Positions 1 to 9,794 are shown, counted from the first letter of the stretch. The stretch is 17,890 nt of DNA from Ophiocordyceps camponoti-saundersi (nom. inval.) (GCA_003339415.1 PDHQ01000519.1:1-17890), one strand, 5' to 3'. Numbers and translations: made by a program. The notes: generated from the letters alone by a model not told the origin.

Positions 1-53
<53 letters not shown>
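1..53. repeat. poly(A) homopolymer at window edge
   Basis: The window opens with 53 consecutive A bases. Homology to the gene-start block of the array begins within a few bases of its end (about 57). In the other copies this position is occupied by a conserved 5' flank with (TA)n and pyrimidine tracts, so here the flank is replaced by poly(A). It could be the tail of a retroelement on the + strand, a slippage tract, or an assembly artefact. The sequence cannot decide between these. Confidence 0.9.
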
Positions 54-55
<2 letters not shown>

Positions 56-66
56 CTATTCTCGCG

Positions 67-597
67 ATGCCTACGACGAAGTCGGATAACGCTATTACTC
101 GGGGAGGTAAGCCTAGCCGCGCTCCTAATATCGCACTCGACTCCCGCGCTATAGCTAATAACGCGCTATACTCGCTAAAACCCGCGCGATCGAAGAAGAT
201 AAGCTAACCCTACGCTAAACGCCTTACTAAAACTATATATATTCTTTCCTACTTCGTAAATAGCCGTCTACCTCTAATAGCTATCGTAGATATATATTAT
301 ATACTTTTTACTAGCCGCCCTCGCGTAGTAGCTACCTCTTAGTATATATTCCTCTTTATCTTACTATAATCTACCTCCTAATATTTTTTCTCTATAGTTT
401 ACTAAGCTAGCTAATATAAGACGCGCCTTAAAATTCTAATAGCTTTCTATATAGATAGATACGCTTTCCCCCGATAAGTAGCTAAAGCTTATATATCTTA
501 GTAGCTTTTTTACTAGCTATTTCTAACTCGAGGATAGCTATTAACGCAGCGCCTTACTATGCCTATCCTATTAATATATATAAATATTTCGGAATAA
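67..597 (+). pseudogene. degenerate gene, first copy of array gene-start block (unknown; possible HTH protein)
   Basis: An ATG at 67 opens a frame of 176 codons to TAA at 595-597, interrupted only by TAA/TAG. The first residues read MPTTKSDNAITRGG. The first 100 bases align with the blocks at 2933, 5583 and 7003, where the same ATG is ATA. Around 435-545 the frame reads like a psq-type helix-turn-helix of pogo/Fot1 transposases: basic residues, then RQVAKAY with the Q from TAA, then LFY and a basic tail. A related pattern occurs in unit A near 3300-3450. No DDE domain is visible, so the family is only a guess. A competing frame over 110-300 also gives protein-like sequence, so an indel is possible. 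It is certainly non-functional as it stands. Confidence 0.45.
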
Positions 598-600
598 AAA

Positions 601-1027
601 AAAACACCCCCCCCCCCTCTCTCTTACTCTCTCGCTCTCTCTATCTCCTTTTTCCTTTTATATATATATACGTATATATATATAATACTTTTCCTTCTCT
701 TTTCTATTATCTTAGCCTCCTTATTATTTTCGAGTTTTATAATTAAAAAAAAAATATTATATATTCTTCCACCTCTCTAGCTCCCTTTCTAAAAAGGTAT
801 TTATTCCTTTATCTTCGATCCTTCTTTCCCTTACTAATATTCTAACTATAAGGCTATAAATCCTATTATCGTTATTCGCTTTACTCTACTTAGCCTAATC
901 GAAAAATAATTTTACTAGCGCTAGCGATATAATTTTATTATTTTACCTTTTAGAACCGACTATTCTAACTCTTACTAGCAGCCCCTTTACTTTACTATAA
1001 TATATCCCTTTCTTTCTAGTAAATAAA
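601..1027. other. simple-sequence lead and AT-rich spacer, no gene seen
   Basis: An A run, a C run (about 607-617), a CT-rich stretch and two TA runs around 661-684 come first, followed by AT-rich sequence without recognisable motifs. Unit B carries the same arrangement at 3551-3960. In the proposed gene order this lies between the N-terminal block and the downstream frame, so it could be a degraded intron or an intergenic spacer. Confidence 0.5.
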
Positions 1028-1807
1028 CCCTCCTACTAACCCTCTATAGCCTAATAAGACCGCACTTCTTTCTTATCCCGCCTACCCCGTTATTTTACGC
1101 CTTAAACGCGATAATATAACGAAGCGAGAGATTATTAAGATTATATAGTTAAGGAGCTTCTTCCGCGCTATCCTCGTAGCGTTAAGACGATCGCCTATCG
1201 AAGACTACCTTATAGCCTTAGAAGGATCGCCTATTTAGGTTTCTACGCGTTGCTCTTACCTTAACTCGCCGTATCCCTTTATCTATTATATTAAAATACC
1301 TATTTTCGAAAACGGTGCTTATACGATATATATCCGCTTTCGCTAGTAGCGTAGCTATACTTACTTTCGGATTCCGGCTATACCTATCTCTTACTTTAAT
1401 ATAGATCCGCTAAGTAGCGATAATATTACCGATAGCGATACTACTAATAGCGAAGAGTAGTTAGCTTTCCTATATAAACCCCTCCCCTTATTCTTTATCC
1501 TTATATCTAAATTCGCCTACTTAGTTATAAGTTTATAATATAAGTTATTTATTAAGATTTTCGTAATTAGAAATATTATAAATTAAGGCTAAGTTGCGAG
1601 TATATATTATAATAGCTATCGTTAAACTATCTACTACCTTTTACTTCTTACTTTTTATATAAATAAACTTAACCGGGAATCTAACTTTTTAACTTTTTAT
1701 AAATATTATTAAGTTTATAAACCGTAACTCTAGCCTTAAAGATAACTTATAGTTATAAAGCTACTTTATAAAATTACTACTTTATTTTAATTACGATATT
1801 TAACCCC
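1028..1807 (+). pseudogene. degenerate reading frame, unknown protein, unit A copy
   Basis: One frame reads from about 1028 (NPPTN) through LLSYPAYPV near 1070 and continues for about 180 codons in phase with unit B before a one-base difference near 1600. Shared pieces include LRLKRDN, a run ending EGSPI, and RQQRSYT (Q from TAG). After 1600 the shifted frame matches unit B again up to the start of the pyrimidine tract. All stops are TAA or TAG. I recognise no family. A - strand reading of the same stretch is also protein-like, so the strand is not certain. The case rests on conservation between the two copies. Confidence 0.35.
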
Positions 1808-2520
1808 CCCCCCCCTCTCCCCCTTATCCTTTTATCTTTTTTCCCCTCCTTAATTTCCTGCCTCTCCCGCTACTTTGCTAATCTCTCCCCTCTCGCTCTC
1901 TTACTATTCTCTTCCCTTTTCTCGCTTTATCGCTAGTATCCTTAATCTCTCGCCTTTTCGATCTCTTACTTTCTCGCTACTTTCTCGTCCTCTCGCTCTC
2001 TTACTACTCTCTCGTCCTCTCGCTCTCTCGCTACTCTCTCGTCCTCTCGCTCTCTCGCTACTTTCCTCGCCCTTTCGTAATTATTTTCCCTTTCCTTACT
2101 TTATCGCTAGCGTTTTTACTCTCTCGCTTTCTTATTTTCTCGCTACTTTTTTCCTTTTTCTCGCCCCGTCGCTTATATTCTCGCCCTCTTGCTCCCTTAC
2201 TACTCTCTTCCCTTTCCTCGCTCCGTCACTCGTATCCCCGCCCCCTCGCCTTTTCTTTTTCTCGCTTTTTAGTCCTCTCGCCGCTCGCGCTACTCTCCTC
2301 GTCCTCTCGCTCTCTCTCTATAACTTTCGCTTTCTCGCCCCCTCGCTACCCTCGCCACTCTCCTCGTCCTCTTGCCCTCTCTTTATAACTTTCGCTCTCT
2401 CGCCCCCTTACTACCTTTACTACTCCTTTCGCTCTCTTACTATTTTTCCCCCCTCTTGCTTTTTTACTATTTCTATCGCTATATATATTATTTCTTTTAT
2501 TACTTTCTTTACCTTTTAGT
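1801..2520 (+). repeat. pyrimidine-rich minisatellite tract, unit A
   Basis: About 700 bases are almost entirely C and T on the + strand. Inside it a 27-bp unit starting CCTCTCGCTCTCT occurs three times at 1989-2015, 2016-2042 and 2043-2069. A second repeat with a 65-bp period starts CTCTCCTCG at 2293 and 2358. Because 27 is a multiple of three, this makes a spurious open frame with a 9-residue repeat on the + strand. The 65-bp period and the different length in unit B argue that the tract is not coding. Confidence 0.85.
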
Positions 2521-2932
2521 AGCTCCCTTATATTCTTGCTTATATTAACGCGCTATTTCGCGGCTTATTTTTATTTTATATAGCTATTTTTTTTTTCGTA
2601 TATTTTCTTACTTTATTACCTCTATTAGTTATATAAGTAAACGGGTTTTTTTTTTTCCCTATTTATATTTTATTTCTCTCTCTCTCTCTCCCTCCTTCCG
2701 TATATAGTTATATATATATATATATATATATATACGCCTTTATTCGTACTTTTTCTAACTATCTTTCTTATTTTTATTATTCTTCTATATAAAATAGGTA
2801 TTATTTTCCCTTTTACCTCTTCTCTTTCCTCCTTATATCCTCTTCCTCGCTATAAACTTTTAAGTAGATAAACGCGTAGTATTATATACTAATACTTCGC
2901 TTTTTTAAGCACCGTATATATTCTTTATTACG
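2521..2932 (+). promoter_or_regulatory. conserved 5' flank of gene-start block, copy A (putative promoter)
   Basis: It contains a T run near 2646, (CT)n at about 2674-2690, (TA)13 at 2709-2734 and a conserved block from 2780 (TCTATATAAAATAGGTATTA) up to the putative start at 2933. The last 150 bases are strongly conserved at 5430-5582 and 6850-7002, immediately before the equivalent ATA codons. That makes a promoter and 5' UTR the simplest reading. No specific binding site can be assigned. Confidence 0.45.
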
Positions 2933-3510
2933 ATATTTATAGCGAGGTCTAGTAACGATCCTACCGGTCGAGGTTAGCCTAACTAGCTTATAATATAGCA
3001 CCTAACTCCCGCGCTATAGCTAATAACCCTCTAAGCTTAGGGAATATACCTAAGGTAAAAAAAGAATAAGTATAAGCCGCTAAGGCGGCGCACGACGTCT
3101 TTTTAGATATATACTTATTCTTTCGCTAATAGTTTTAAGCTCCGGCTATCCGAGGGATATTACAGTTCTCCGGTTTATATATATTATAACGCTAACTAGT
3201 TAGAATATTACGTAGTAACTAGATACCTCCCCCCTTCCTTCCTACCTAATAACTAACCTAATTATATATTATAGTTTACGGAGCCCTCTTTTTAATATCG
3301 TGCCCGAAGATACTAAGAGCTTATTATACGAGAAAATCTCTTTGCTGCTAAACGGCTTAAATATACCTACCTTCGAGGATATTTTACGAAGTACTACGGC
3401 CTCTAAGATAGGTTTAATAATAGCGAATAATTTAATTCTAAAGGTGCCTAATATAGCCCTTAACTCTATTTATATTCTAAATATACGGTTTAACGATAAA
3501 AAGATATAAC
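2933..3510 (+). pseudogene. gene-start block and N-terminal coding remnant, copy A
   Basis: ATA at 2933 aligns with ATG at 67, a G-to-A change in a TpG context as RIP would cause. Three frames were compared and each gives protein-like stretches. One carries NSRAIANN, shared with the copy at 139. One carries TYSFAN and VYIYYNAN, shared with copy B. One is fully open from GTG at 3300 to TAA at 3507-3509 (VPEDTKSLL...), and is also open for about 60 codons in copy B. The true frame cannot be settled because copies differ by single-base indels, notably in the A run at 3057-3063. The product is unknown. Confidence 0.4.
3061..3123 (+). repeat. imperfect stem-loop, copy A
   Basis: The 13-base arms at 3061-3073 and 3111-3123 are exact reverse complements (AAAGAATAAGTAT / ATACTTATTCTTT). 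Between them lies a second small hairpin, GCCGC-TAAG-GCGGC, at 3076-3089. The same architecture recurs in copy B at 5710-5772. It may be a structured RNA or DNA element, or coding sequence that happens to fold. Confidence 0.6.
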
Positions 3511-3550
3511 TATTTATCTTCTATACTATAATTATATCTTATATCTCCCT

Positions 3551-3960
3551 ATCTTATTTTTCCCCCCCTCTCCCTCCTTTTCCTTTCACGTATATATATA
3601 CTTATATATATATAATATGTTTCTTTCTCTTTTCTATTATCTTAGCCTCCTTATAATCGTCGACCTCGCGATTTAATAAAAAAAGGTATTTTATATTCTT
3701 ATACCCCTCCCCCTATCTCCCTCTCTATATAGTATTTCCTCTTTATTTTCGTTCCTTCTTTCCCTAGTTAATTTTCTATAATAGGGCTATAAATCTTATC
3801 GTCGTTACTTACTCTACTTACCTCGGTCCGATTAAAAGACAGTATTACTAGCGGTAGCGATATAATCTTATTATTTTGCCTTTTAGAACTAACTATTTCG
3901 ATAGCTATTAGCGGTCTTTTTACCTTTTTATAATACCTTCTTCTTTTCTTAATAAATAAA
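3551..3960. other. simple-sequence lead and AT-rich spacer of unit B, no gene seen
   Basis: A C-rich and CT-rich start is followed by TA runs at about 3591-3614 and AT-rich sequence aligned with 601-1027. I find no motif or convincing frame. Confidence 0.5.
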
Positions 3961-4735
3961 CCCTCCTACTAACCTTATATAGCCCGACAAGACCGCACTT
4001 CTCTCTTATCCCGCCTACCCCGTTACCTTACGCCTTAAACGCGATAACTTAACTAAGCGAGAGGTTATTAAGATTATACGGTTAAGAAGCTACTTCCGCG
4101 CTATCCTCGCGGCGTTAAGAGGATTGCCTATCTAAGCTTACCTCGCGGCCTCGGAAGGATCGCCTATTTAAGTTTCTACGCGTTACTACTATATTAACTC
4201 GCTATACCCTTTTATCCGCTATACTAGAATACCTTTTTTCGAAAATAGTGCCTATGCGACGTATATCCTCTTCTACTAGTAGCGTAGCTACACTTTCTTT
4301 CGGATTCTAGCTATACTCCCCTCCTACCCTTAAATAGATCCGCTAAGTAGTAATAATATTACTAACGGCGAAGAGTAGTTAGCTATTCTTTATAAACCCC
4401 TCCCCTTATTCTCTATCTTTATATTCGAATTAGCTTACTTAGCTATAAGGTTACCGTATAAGTAGTTTATAAAAACTTTCGGTTTTAGAAATATTATAAA
4501 TTAAAGCTACTTACGCGTATATTACCCTCTAGCTATAGTTAACTTATCTACTAGCCTTTACTTTTTATCTTTTATATAAATAAACTTAACTAGGAATCTA
4601 ACTTTTTAACTTTCTTTTAAAGCTATTATTAGATTTATAAATCGTAACTTTAGCCTCGGAGATAACTTATAGTAATAAAGCTGCCTTATAGAATTAGTTC
4701 TTTATTTTAAATACGATATTTAGATCTCCCCTCCC
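3961..4735 (+). pseudogene. degenerate reading frame, unknown protein, unit B copy
   Basis: This is the counterpart of 1028-1807. The frame begins NPPTNLI, includes LLSYPAYPV and LRLKRDNLTKRE, and runs to about 4725 without a frame change, which makes it the better-preserved copy. It has about a dozen TAA/TAG codons and no TGA. The end reads NLTF and FINRNFSLGDN before the pyrimidine tract begins. No signal peptide, catalytic motif or family signature is recognised. Conservation of frame with copy A over about 180 codons supports coding. As in copy A, the - strand also gives a plausible reading. Confidence 0.37.
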
Positions 4736-5125
4736 CCCTTTATCCTCTTATCTTTTTTCCCCTCCTTAATTTCCTACCTCTCTCGCTACTTTGCTAGTTC
4801 TCCCCTCTCGCTCTCCCGCTATTCTTTTCCCTTCTCGCCTTTTCGATCTCTCGCTACTTTATTATCCCCTTGCTTTCTCGCTACTCTATTATCCCCTCGC
4901 TCTCTTGCTACTCTCCTCGCCCTTTCGATCTCTCGCTTTTTAGTCCTCTTACCGCTCTCGCTACTCTCCTCGCCTTTTCGATCTCTCGCTTTTTAGTCCT
5001 CTCGCTTTCTTATTACTCTCCTTATTTTTTCGCTCTCTCGTTACTCTCCTTATCGCCTCGCTCTTTTACTATTTCTATCGCTATATATATCGTTCCTTAC
5101 GCTACCTCTTCTACCTTTTACTAAT
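4736..5125 (+). repeat. pyrimidine-rich minisatellite tract, unit B
   Basis: This is the counterpart of 1801-2520 but only about half as long. A 53-bp period is visible, with CTCTCCTCGC at 4911 and 4964, each followed by CCTTTTCGATCTCTCGC-like sequence. The open frame across it is low-complexity S/L/F/P and is not taken as a gene. Confidence 0.8.
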
Positions 5126-5278
5126 TTCCTCGTACTCTCGCTTACGTAAACGTAGTATCTCGCGGCTTATTTTTATTTCGCCTAACTATTTCTCCTTTCG
5201 TATCCCTCTTCGCTTTATCGCTTATAGTAGTTATATAAGTAAACGGGTATTTTTTTCCTTATTTATATTTCGTTTCTT

Positions 5279-5309
<31 letters not shown>

Positions 5310-5353
5310 TTTTTCTTTCCCTCTCTCTCTCTCTCTATTCTTTCCGTATATAG

Positions 5354-5385
<32 letters not shown>

Positions 5386-5582
5386 GCTATTATTCCTACT
5401 CTTTCTAACCGTTTTTCTTATTTTCGTCGTTCTTCTATATAAAATAGGTATTATTTTCCCTTTAACCTCCTTACTTTCCTCCTTATATCCTATTCCTTCT
5501 TACGAACCCTTTAAGAGATAAACGCGTAATATTATATACTAATATTTCGCTTTCTTAGGTACCGTATATATTCTTCGTTACG
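5126..5582 (+). promoter_or_regulatory. conserved 5' flank of gene-start block, copy B (putative promoter)
   Basis: It has the same order as copy A: TTATATAAGTAAACGGG near 5230, a T run, (CT)n at about 5277-5302 and a second CT tract, (TA)15 at 5355-5384, then the conserved TCTATATAAAATAGG block at about 5435 leading to ATA at 5583. Confidence 0.45.
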
Positions 5583-6190
5583 ATACCTATAACGAAGTTA
5601 AGTAACGCTCCCGCTAGTCTAAGTAAGCTAGAATAGCTCGTAATATAGCACCTAACTCCCGCGCTATAGCTAATAACCCTCTAAGTTTAGGGAATATACG
5701 TAATGCGAAAAAGAATAAGCTTAGGCCGCCTAGGCGGCGTATAACGCCCTATAAATAGTGTACTTATTCTTTCGCCGATAAACTTAAGCTCTCGCTATCC
5801 GATAGTTATTTCGGTTCTCCTATTTATATATATTATAACGCTAATAATTTAGAATATTATACGGTAACTAAATACCTCCTCCTTTCCTTCCTATCTAATA
5901 ATTAACTTAATTATATATTATAGTTTACGGAGCCCTCTTTTTAATATTAAGCCCGAAGATATTAGGAGCTTATTATCCGATAAAATCTCTCTAACGCTAA
6001 ATAGTTTAAGTGCGCCTACCTCTAGGGATATTTCGCGTATTACTACGGTCTCTAAAATAGATTTAATAACGATAAATAATTTAAATCGGAAAGTTCCTAT
6101 TATAGCCCTTAACTTTACTTTATATTTTAGATATATAGTTTAATAGTAGAAAGATATAAGTATTTATCTTCTAAGCTATTATTATATTTT
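5583..6190 (+). pseudogene. gene-start block and N-terminal coding remnant, copy B
   Basis: ATA at 5583 replaces ATG. From NSRAIANN (5654) one frame continues unbroken in phase into TYSFAD and YIYYNANNLEYY and to about 5925, the longest coherent run among the copies. Copy A needs one frameshift to give the same protein. A second frame from about 5950 (KPEDIRSLL) is open for about 60 codons and matches the open frame of copy A at 3300. The product is unknown. Confidence 0.4.
5710..5772 (+). repeat. imperfect stem-loop, copy B
   Basis: The arms AAAGAATAAG (5710-5719) and CTTATTCTTT (5763-5772) pair exactly, and flanking GCG/CGC extends the pairing past a two-base bulge. The interior holds a perfect 14-base palindrome, GCCGCCTAGGCGGC, at 5725-5738, replacing the GCCGC/GCGGC hairpin of copy A. 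Confidence 0.6.
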
Positions 6191-6210
6191 ATATCTCCCC
6201 CTTTTATTTT

Positions 6211-7085
6211 TTTTTTTCCTCTTTTTAGTTTATTAGCCCTTTTCCCCTCTCCTTTTACTAATCTCCTCTTACCCTTTTCGTATATTTCCCTTATTACTTT
6301 TCTCTTCCTCTCTCGTACTATCTCGCTTTTTTATTATTATTACCCCCCCCCCCCCGCGCTCCCGCTACCTTACTTTTATATCTTACTACTCCTCGCACTC
6401 TCGCGTATATTAATATACCCTCTCGCGCCTTATTATTACCTCGCGTAAGTCTTTTTCCTTTTACTTACTTTTATACTTTATCGCTACTATTAGTTATATA
6501 AGTAAATAGTTATTTTTTTTCTTCTTTTTTATATTTCCTTTTTCTCTCTCTCTCTCTATCCTCTCTCTCTCCCTCTCTCTTCCTCTCCTTTCTCTTCCTC
6601 TCCTCTCTTTTCTCTCTCCTTCCCTCCCTCTCTTCCTTTCTCTCTCTCTCTTCCTCTCCTCTCTCTTCTCTTTCCCTCTCTCCCTCTCTCCCTTTCTCCC
6701 TTTCTCTCTCACTCTTCCTCTCCTCTCTCTTCTCTTTCCCTCTCTCCCTCTCTCCTCTCTCTCCTTCTCTATATAGTTATAAATAGATATATATATATAT
6801 ATATACGCCTTTCTTCCTACTCTCTCTAACCGTTTTTCTTATTATTATTATTTTTCTATATAAAATAGGTATTATTTTCCCTAACCTCTCTACTTTCCTT
6901 TTTATATCTTATTCCTTATTATAAACCTTTTAAAAGATAAACGCGTAATATTATATATTAATATTTCACTTTCTTAAATATCGTATATATTCTTTGTTAT
7001 AATATTTACGTTAAAGTTAAGTAGCGCTCCCGCTAGTTAAGGTAAGCTAAAATAGCTTATAATATAGCGCCTAACTCCTTTATTA
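6211..7085 (+). repeat. partial tandem unit C
   Basis: It lacks the downstream coding frame of units A and B. From about 6230 it holds only the pyrimidine tract, a 13-base C run (about 6343-6355), the TTATATAAGTAAA element near 6493, (TA)n at about 6789-6805, the conserved flank from 6855 and the gene-start block at 7003-7085. Similarity to A and B ends at about 7085. Confidence 0.8.
6541..6770 (+). repeat. uninterrupted polypyrimidine tract with 64-bp duplication, unit C
   Basis: About 230 bases are nearly all C and T. A segment of about 42 bases beginning CTTCCTCTCCTCTCTC at 6650 is repeated at 6714, a period of 64. The complementary strand gives an open frame of E, R, G and K only, which is a composition artefact. 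Confidence 0.85.
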
Positions 7086-8040
7086 TAACTAATACTACGC
7101 TAAGCTCGCATATAACTAGCGCTACCGAAGTATATTAGCTTATATTTCGTACTAAGCCTTATAAAAGCTATATATATTCGTTTATATATTTTTAAGAGCT
7201 AGTAACCTCGCCTAGTTATTGCGGAAATAAGCGGTATAGCTTCTGCTAGCTTTATTAGCGTTGCCGATATAAGACTATACGTATTTACCCTTATTTTATT
7301 ATATCTTACTTTTAAATTTTAATCTCTAATTTTATTAATCTTTTAGTTTAACGATAATAGTATACGGAGACGTGCTTCTAAGTTCTAAGAGTATTTTCTT
7401 CGCTTAGAATATATTTCCTTTAAGGAAAAAATCGAATATATATACTTTAAAGGGTATTTTATAAGCTATTTTAAACTTCCGGATAACTATTAACGGCCTA
7501 CCTTCTCTTCTAAATATTTATCTTATAATATATTTATAAATTCGGTCTCTTACTATACTACCGCTTTTTATAATTATACTCCTTATATCTACTTATATAC
7601 TATTACGATAATAATAGTAAAAGTATATAGAGTAGATATATTATCTTAAGTCTTATCCGAAAATATAGTAGGGACCGGTATCCTTCTTCTATATAGCGTT
7701 TATAAATTATAACGCCTTAATCTTACTACTAAGATATATACCTATAATTACCTATAGTAACTATTTCCTTTTTAGGTTTTCGGCCCTTATTTGTTAGACT
7801 AATACCTACTTTCGTAATATAAAGGAGGCACTTTCTTATATACGTATACGTAATATACCCCCTTAGACTTATAAGCTAATTTAAAAGTATCTAATAAGCT
7901 TTAAAAATAACTTTAAAGATCGTAAGATAAGATTATTAAAACCTTTAAAAGAAAACTTATAGGAAAAGACTATAAGTACGTATTTTCTATACCTATTAAA
8001 TTAGTAAAGCTAGCTAAGTTATCTAGGCATAGTATAAAAT

Positions 8041-8110
8041 GCCCTCTTCTCTTCCTCTCTCTCTCTTCCTCTTTCTTCTTCCCTTATCCTCCTCTTCCTT
8101 TTCTTTCTAA
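8041..8110 (+). repeat. short pyrimidine tract
   Basis: About 70 bases of C and T lie inside the long + strand frame, with CTCTTCCT-type repeats like the larger tracts of the array. It may be an intron-like insertion or a small microsatellite. Confidence 0.6.
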
Positions 8111-8479
8111 AGTTTTCTATATAGCCTTTTTCTTAAAAAGGAATATAGATCTTAGAATAAACTTAGGTCTTATTCCTACGTGCGATCGTGGCGTGTAAGG
8201 GAGGTATCGCCTCCTCTAGCTTTTAACTATATACTTATCGATTATAGCTATAATAAACGCTTTAAGTATAGATATAAGTATCCGCCTACGGATTTTATAT
8301 TTATTAAAATAACGTGGTTTTTTTCTATAAGAGTCGGAGCGATAGGCACTCTCGCGCCCTATAATAAATATTATTCTTTAAGCTAAGATTACTATATCCG
8401 CCTTAGTAGTATATATTAAAATTCTATATAATAATAGATACTTTAGGGCCCTAGTTACGTAAAGCTATTAGGTAGCGAA

Positions 8480-8539
8480 TAGCACTACTTATAAGAAGTA
8501 TAGTCGCCCGCGGACTCGCGCGCACTCTTTTTAGTGCTA
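8480..8539. repeat. inverted repeat with 8-base arms
   Basis: TAGCACTA at 8480-8487 and TAGTGCTA at 8532-8539 are exact reverse complements around a GC-rich centre. A second small inverted repeat, CGGGTCT/AGACCCG, lies at 8590-8596 and 8617-8623. Neither has an assigned role. Confidence 0.4.
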
Positions 8540-9794
8540 CGTCTCGCTCCTAAGCTTAAAGTATAGCGTTTCTAGTAGCTTTATATAGGCGGGTCTTAGA
8601 TAATAATATTTATACTAGACCCGAACTATTACTCCTAGCTTTACGTAAATTATAGCGATAGCTATTAAGGATAATAACGATATCGCGGAGAGTAAAGAGG
8701 TTATAGAGTTAGAAAACTCTCTTAAGGTTAAAGTTAGGAATAGATAAGTATAGGAAGGGCTATTATCTCCTAAGCTTCTTAAGGATATTATACCTATTTC
8801 CCTTAACGCTTACTAAATAAACTTAAGTTAACGCTAAGAAAAATTAGCGGTATTAAAGCAGAGGTTAAATATATAGATAGAAGGTAATAATAGTATATAG
8901 TAAACGCTAAAGATAACGCCTATAGTTATAATAACGTCTAATACTAGTAAAAGTAAATAATATAATAATAGAAGGAAAGTATATAGATAACTAAGGTATT
9001 AGGTAACTTAGTCTTAAAGTTTAAGTTCGTTATAACTTTTATACTTATAAGATTTCGAAATTCCTTTAGAATACTTAAGGAGAGGTAACTCTAAAAGGAG
9101 GTAAGTAGTTTATTCCTTCTCGAAACTAATTAGTATAATATTTATTCTATCGGGGAATTATAATATTATTCTAATATAGGTATTTTAGCGGGGGAAGAAG
9201 GATACCCTAGGTAAGCGTAGTAGATACGTAAGGGGCGTAACTTTTTAGGTAACTAAAGTCTTTAACTAATATAAGGGGGGATCTCTAGCTATAGGGGGAA
9301 ATGCCGGATAGTAATTCTCTATAGGGAAAATAATAAGAAGTTAGTTTTCTATATAAAGATAAAAGAAGAAAGAGAAAGGAAGATAAGAACTATTTAATTA
9401 AGTGCCGAGAACTTAAGAATAAGTATTTAAATTAGGAATTTATAGTATAAAAGTATAAAGTTTAAAATAAAGTTATAGGGTTAGTAAAGTTTTTACTATA
9501 AGTCCTCTCTAAAACTCGACTTACGATAAACGAATTTTGCGATAGCTATAAAGATAAGGTTAGGGCTAATTACTTGCTTAATTTCTTCCTCTTTTAAGGG
9601 AAACTAATCTAAGCTATATACCTAGTAATAACCCTAATCCTATATTATTTACCTTTTATATCCTAATCTATAGATACTTTTAGGAAAAGAAAGGGGTTAA
9701 GGAACTATTTAATCGGACCTTATAAGAGCTCTTAGATATCTCCTAGCTAAGTTATGCGCTTATTTTTCTTTAAGCGTATTAGGGTTTATTATTC

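Larger units (their letters stand above)
601..3560 (+). repeat. tandem unit A (about 2.96 kb)
   Basis: This unit aligns with unit B nearly end to end. Anchors are 661 with 3591, 1028 with 3961, 1841 with 4757, 2791 with 5441, 3001 with 5651 and 3501 with 6151. The offset is about 2930 before the pyrimidine minisatellite and 2650 after it, so unit A is longer mainly because its minisatellite has about 280 extra bases. The copies differ largely by C/T and G/A changes, as expected from independent RIP. The order is simple-repeat lead, degenerate frame, pyrimidine tract, 5' flank, gene-start block. Confidence 0.9.
3561..6210 (+). repeat. tandem unit B (about 2.65 kb)
   Basis: This is the second full copy of the array unit, directly after unit A in the same orientation. 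The AT-rich end of unit A at 3500-3550 matches its own end at 6150-6200. The two copies have diverged by many transitions and several indels, so the duplication is old relative to the last round of RIP, or RIP acted separately on each copy. Confidence 0.9.

Noticed and set aside
48..60. AAACCCTA next to the poly(A), resembling fungal telomere repeat CCCTAA
   Set aside because: Only one partial unit is present, with no array, and the following bases belong to the gene-start block.
1875..2519. Open + strand frame of 214 codons rich in S, L, P and F
   Set aside because: It is produced by the pyrimidine minisatellite; the equivalent tracts in units B and C have other periods and lengths.
4870..5124. 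Open + strand frame of 84 codons
   Set aside because: Same low-complexity pyrimidine tract in unit B.
6494..6712. Open - strand frame of Arg, Glu, Lys and Gly
   Set aside because: Reverse strand of a pure CT tract, a composition artefact.
601..7085. CRISPR-like interpretation of the repeated tracts
   Set aside because: Repeats are low-complexity minisatellites without regular unique spacers, and the RIP signature indicates a fungus.
8180..8386. Open + strand frame of 68 codons starting at GTG
   Set aside because: It lies in a different phase from the longer flanking + strand frame and has no motif; kept only as a possible alternative reading.
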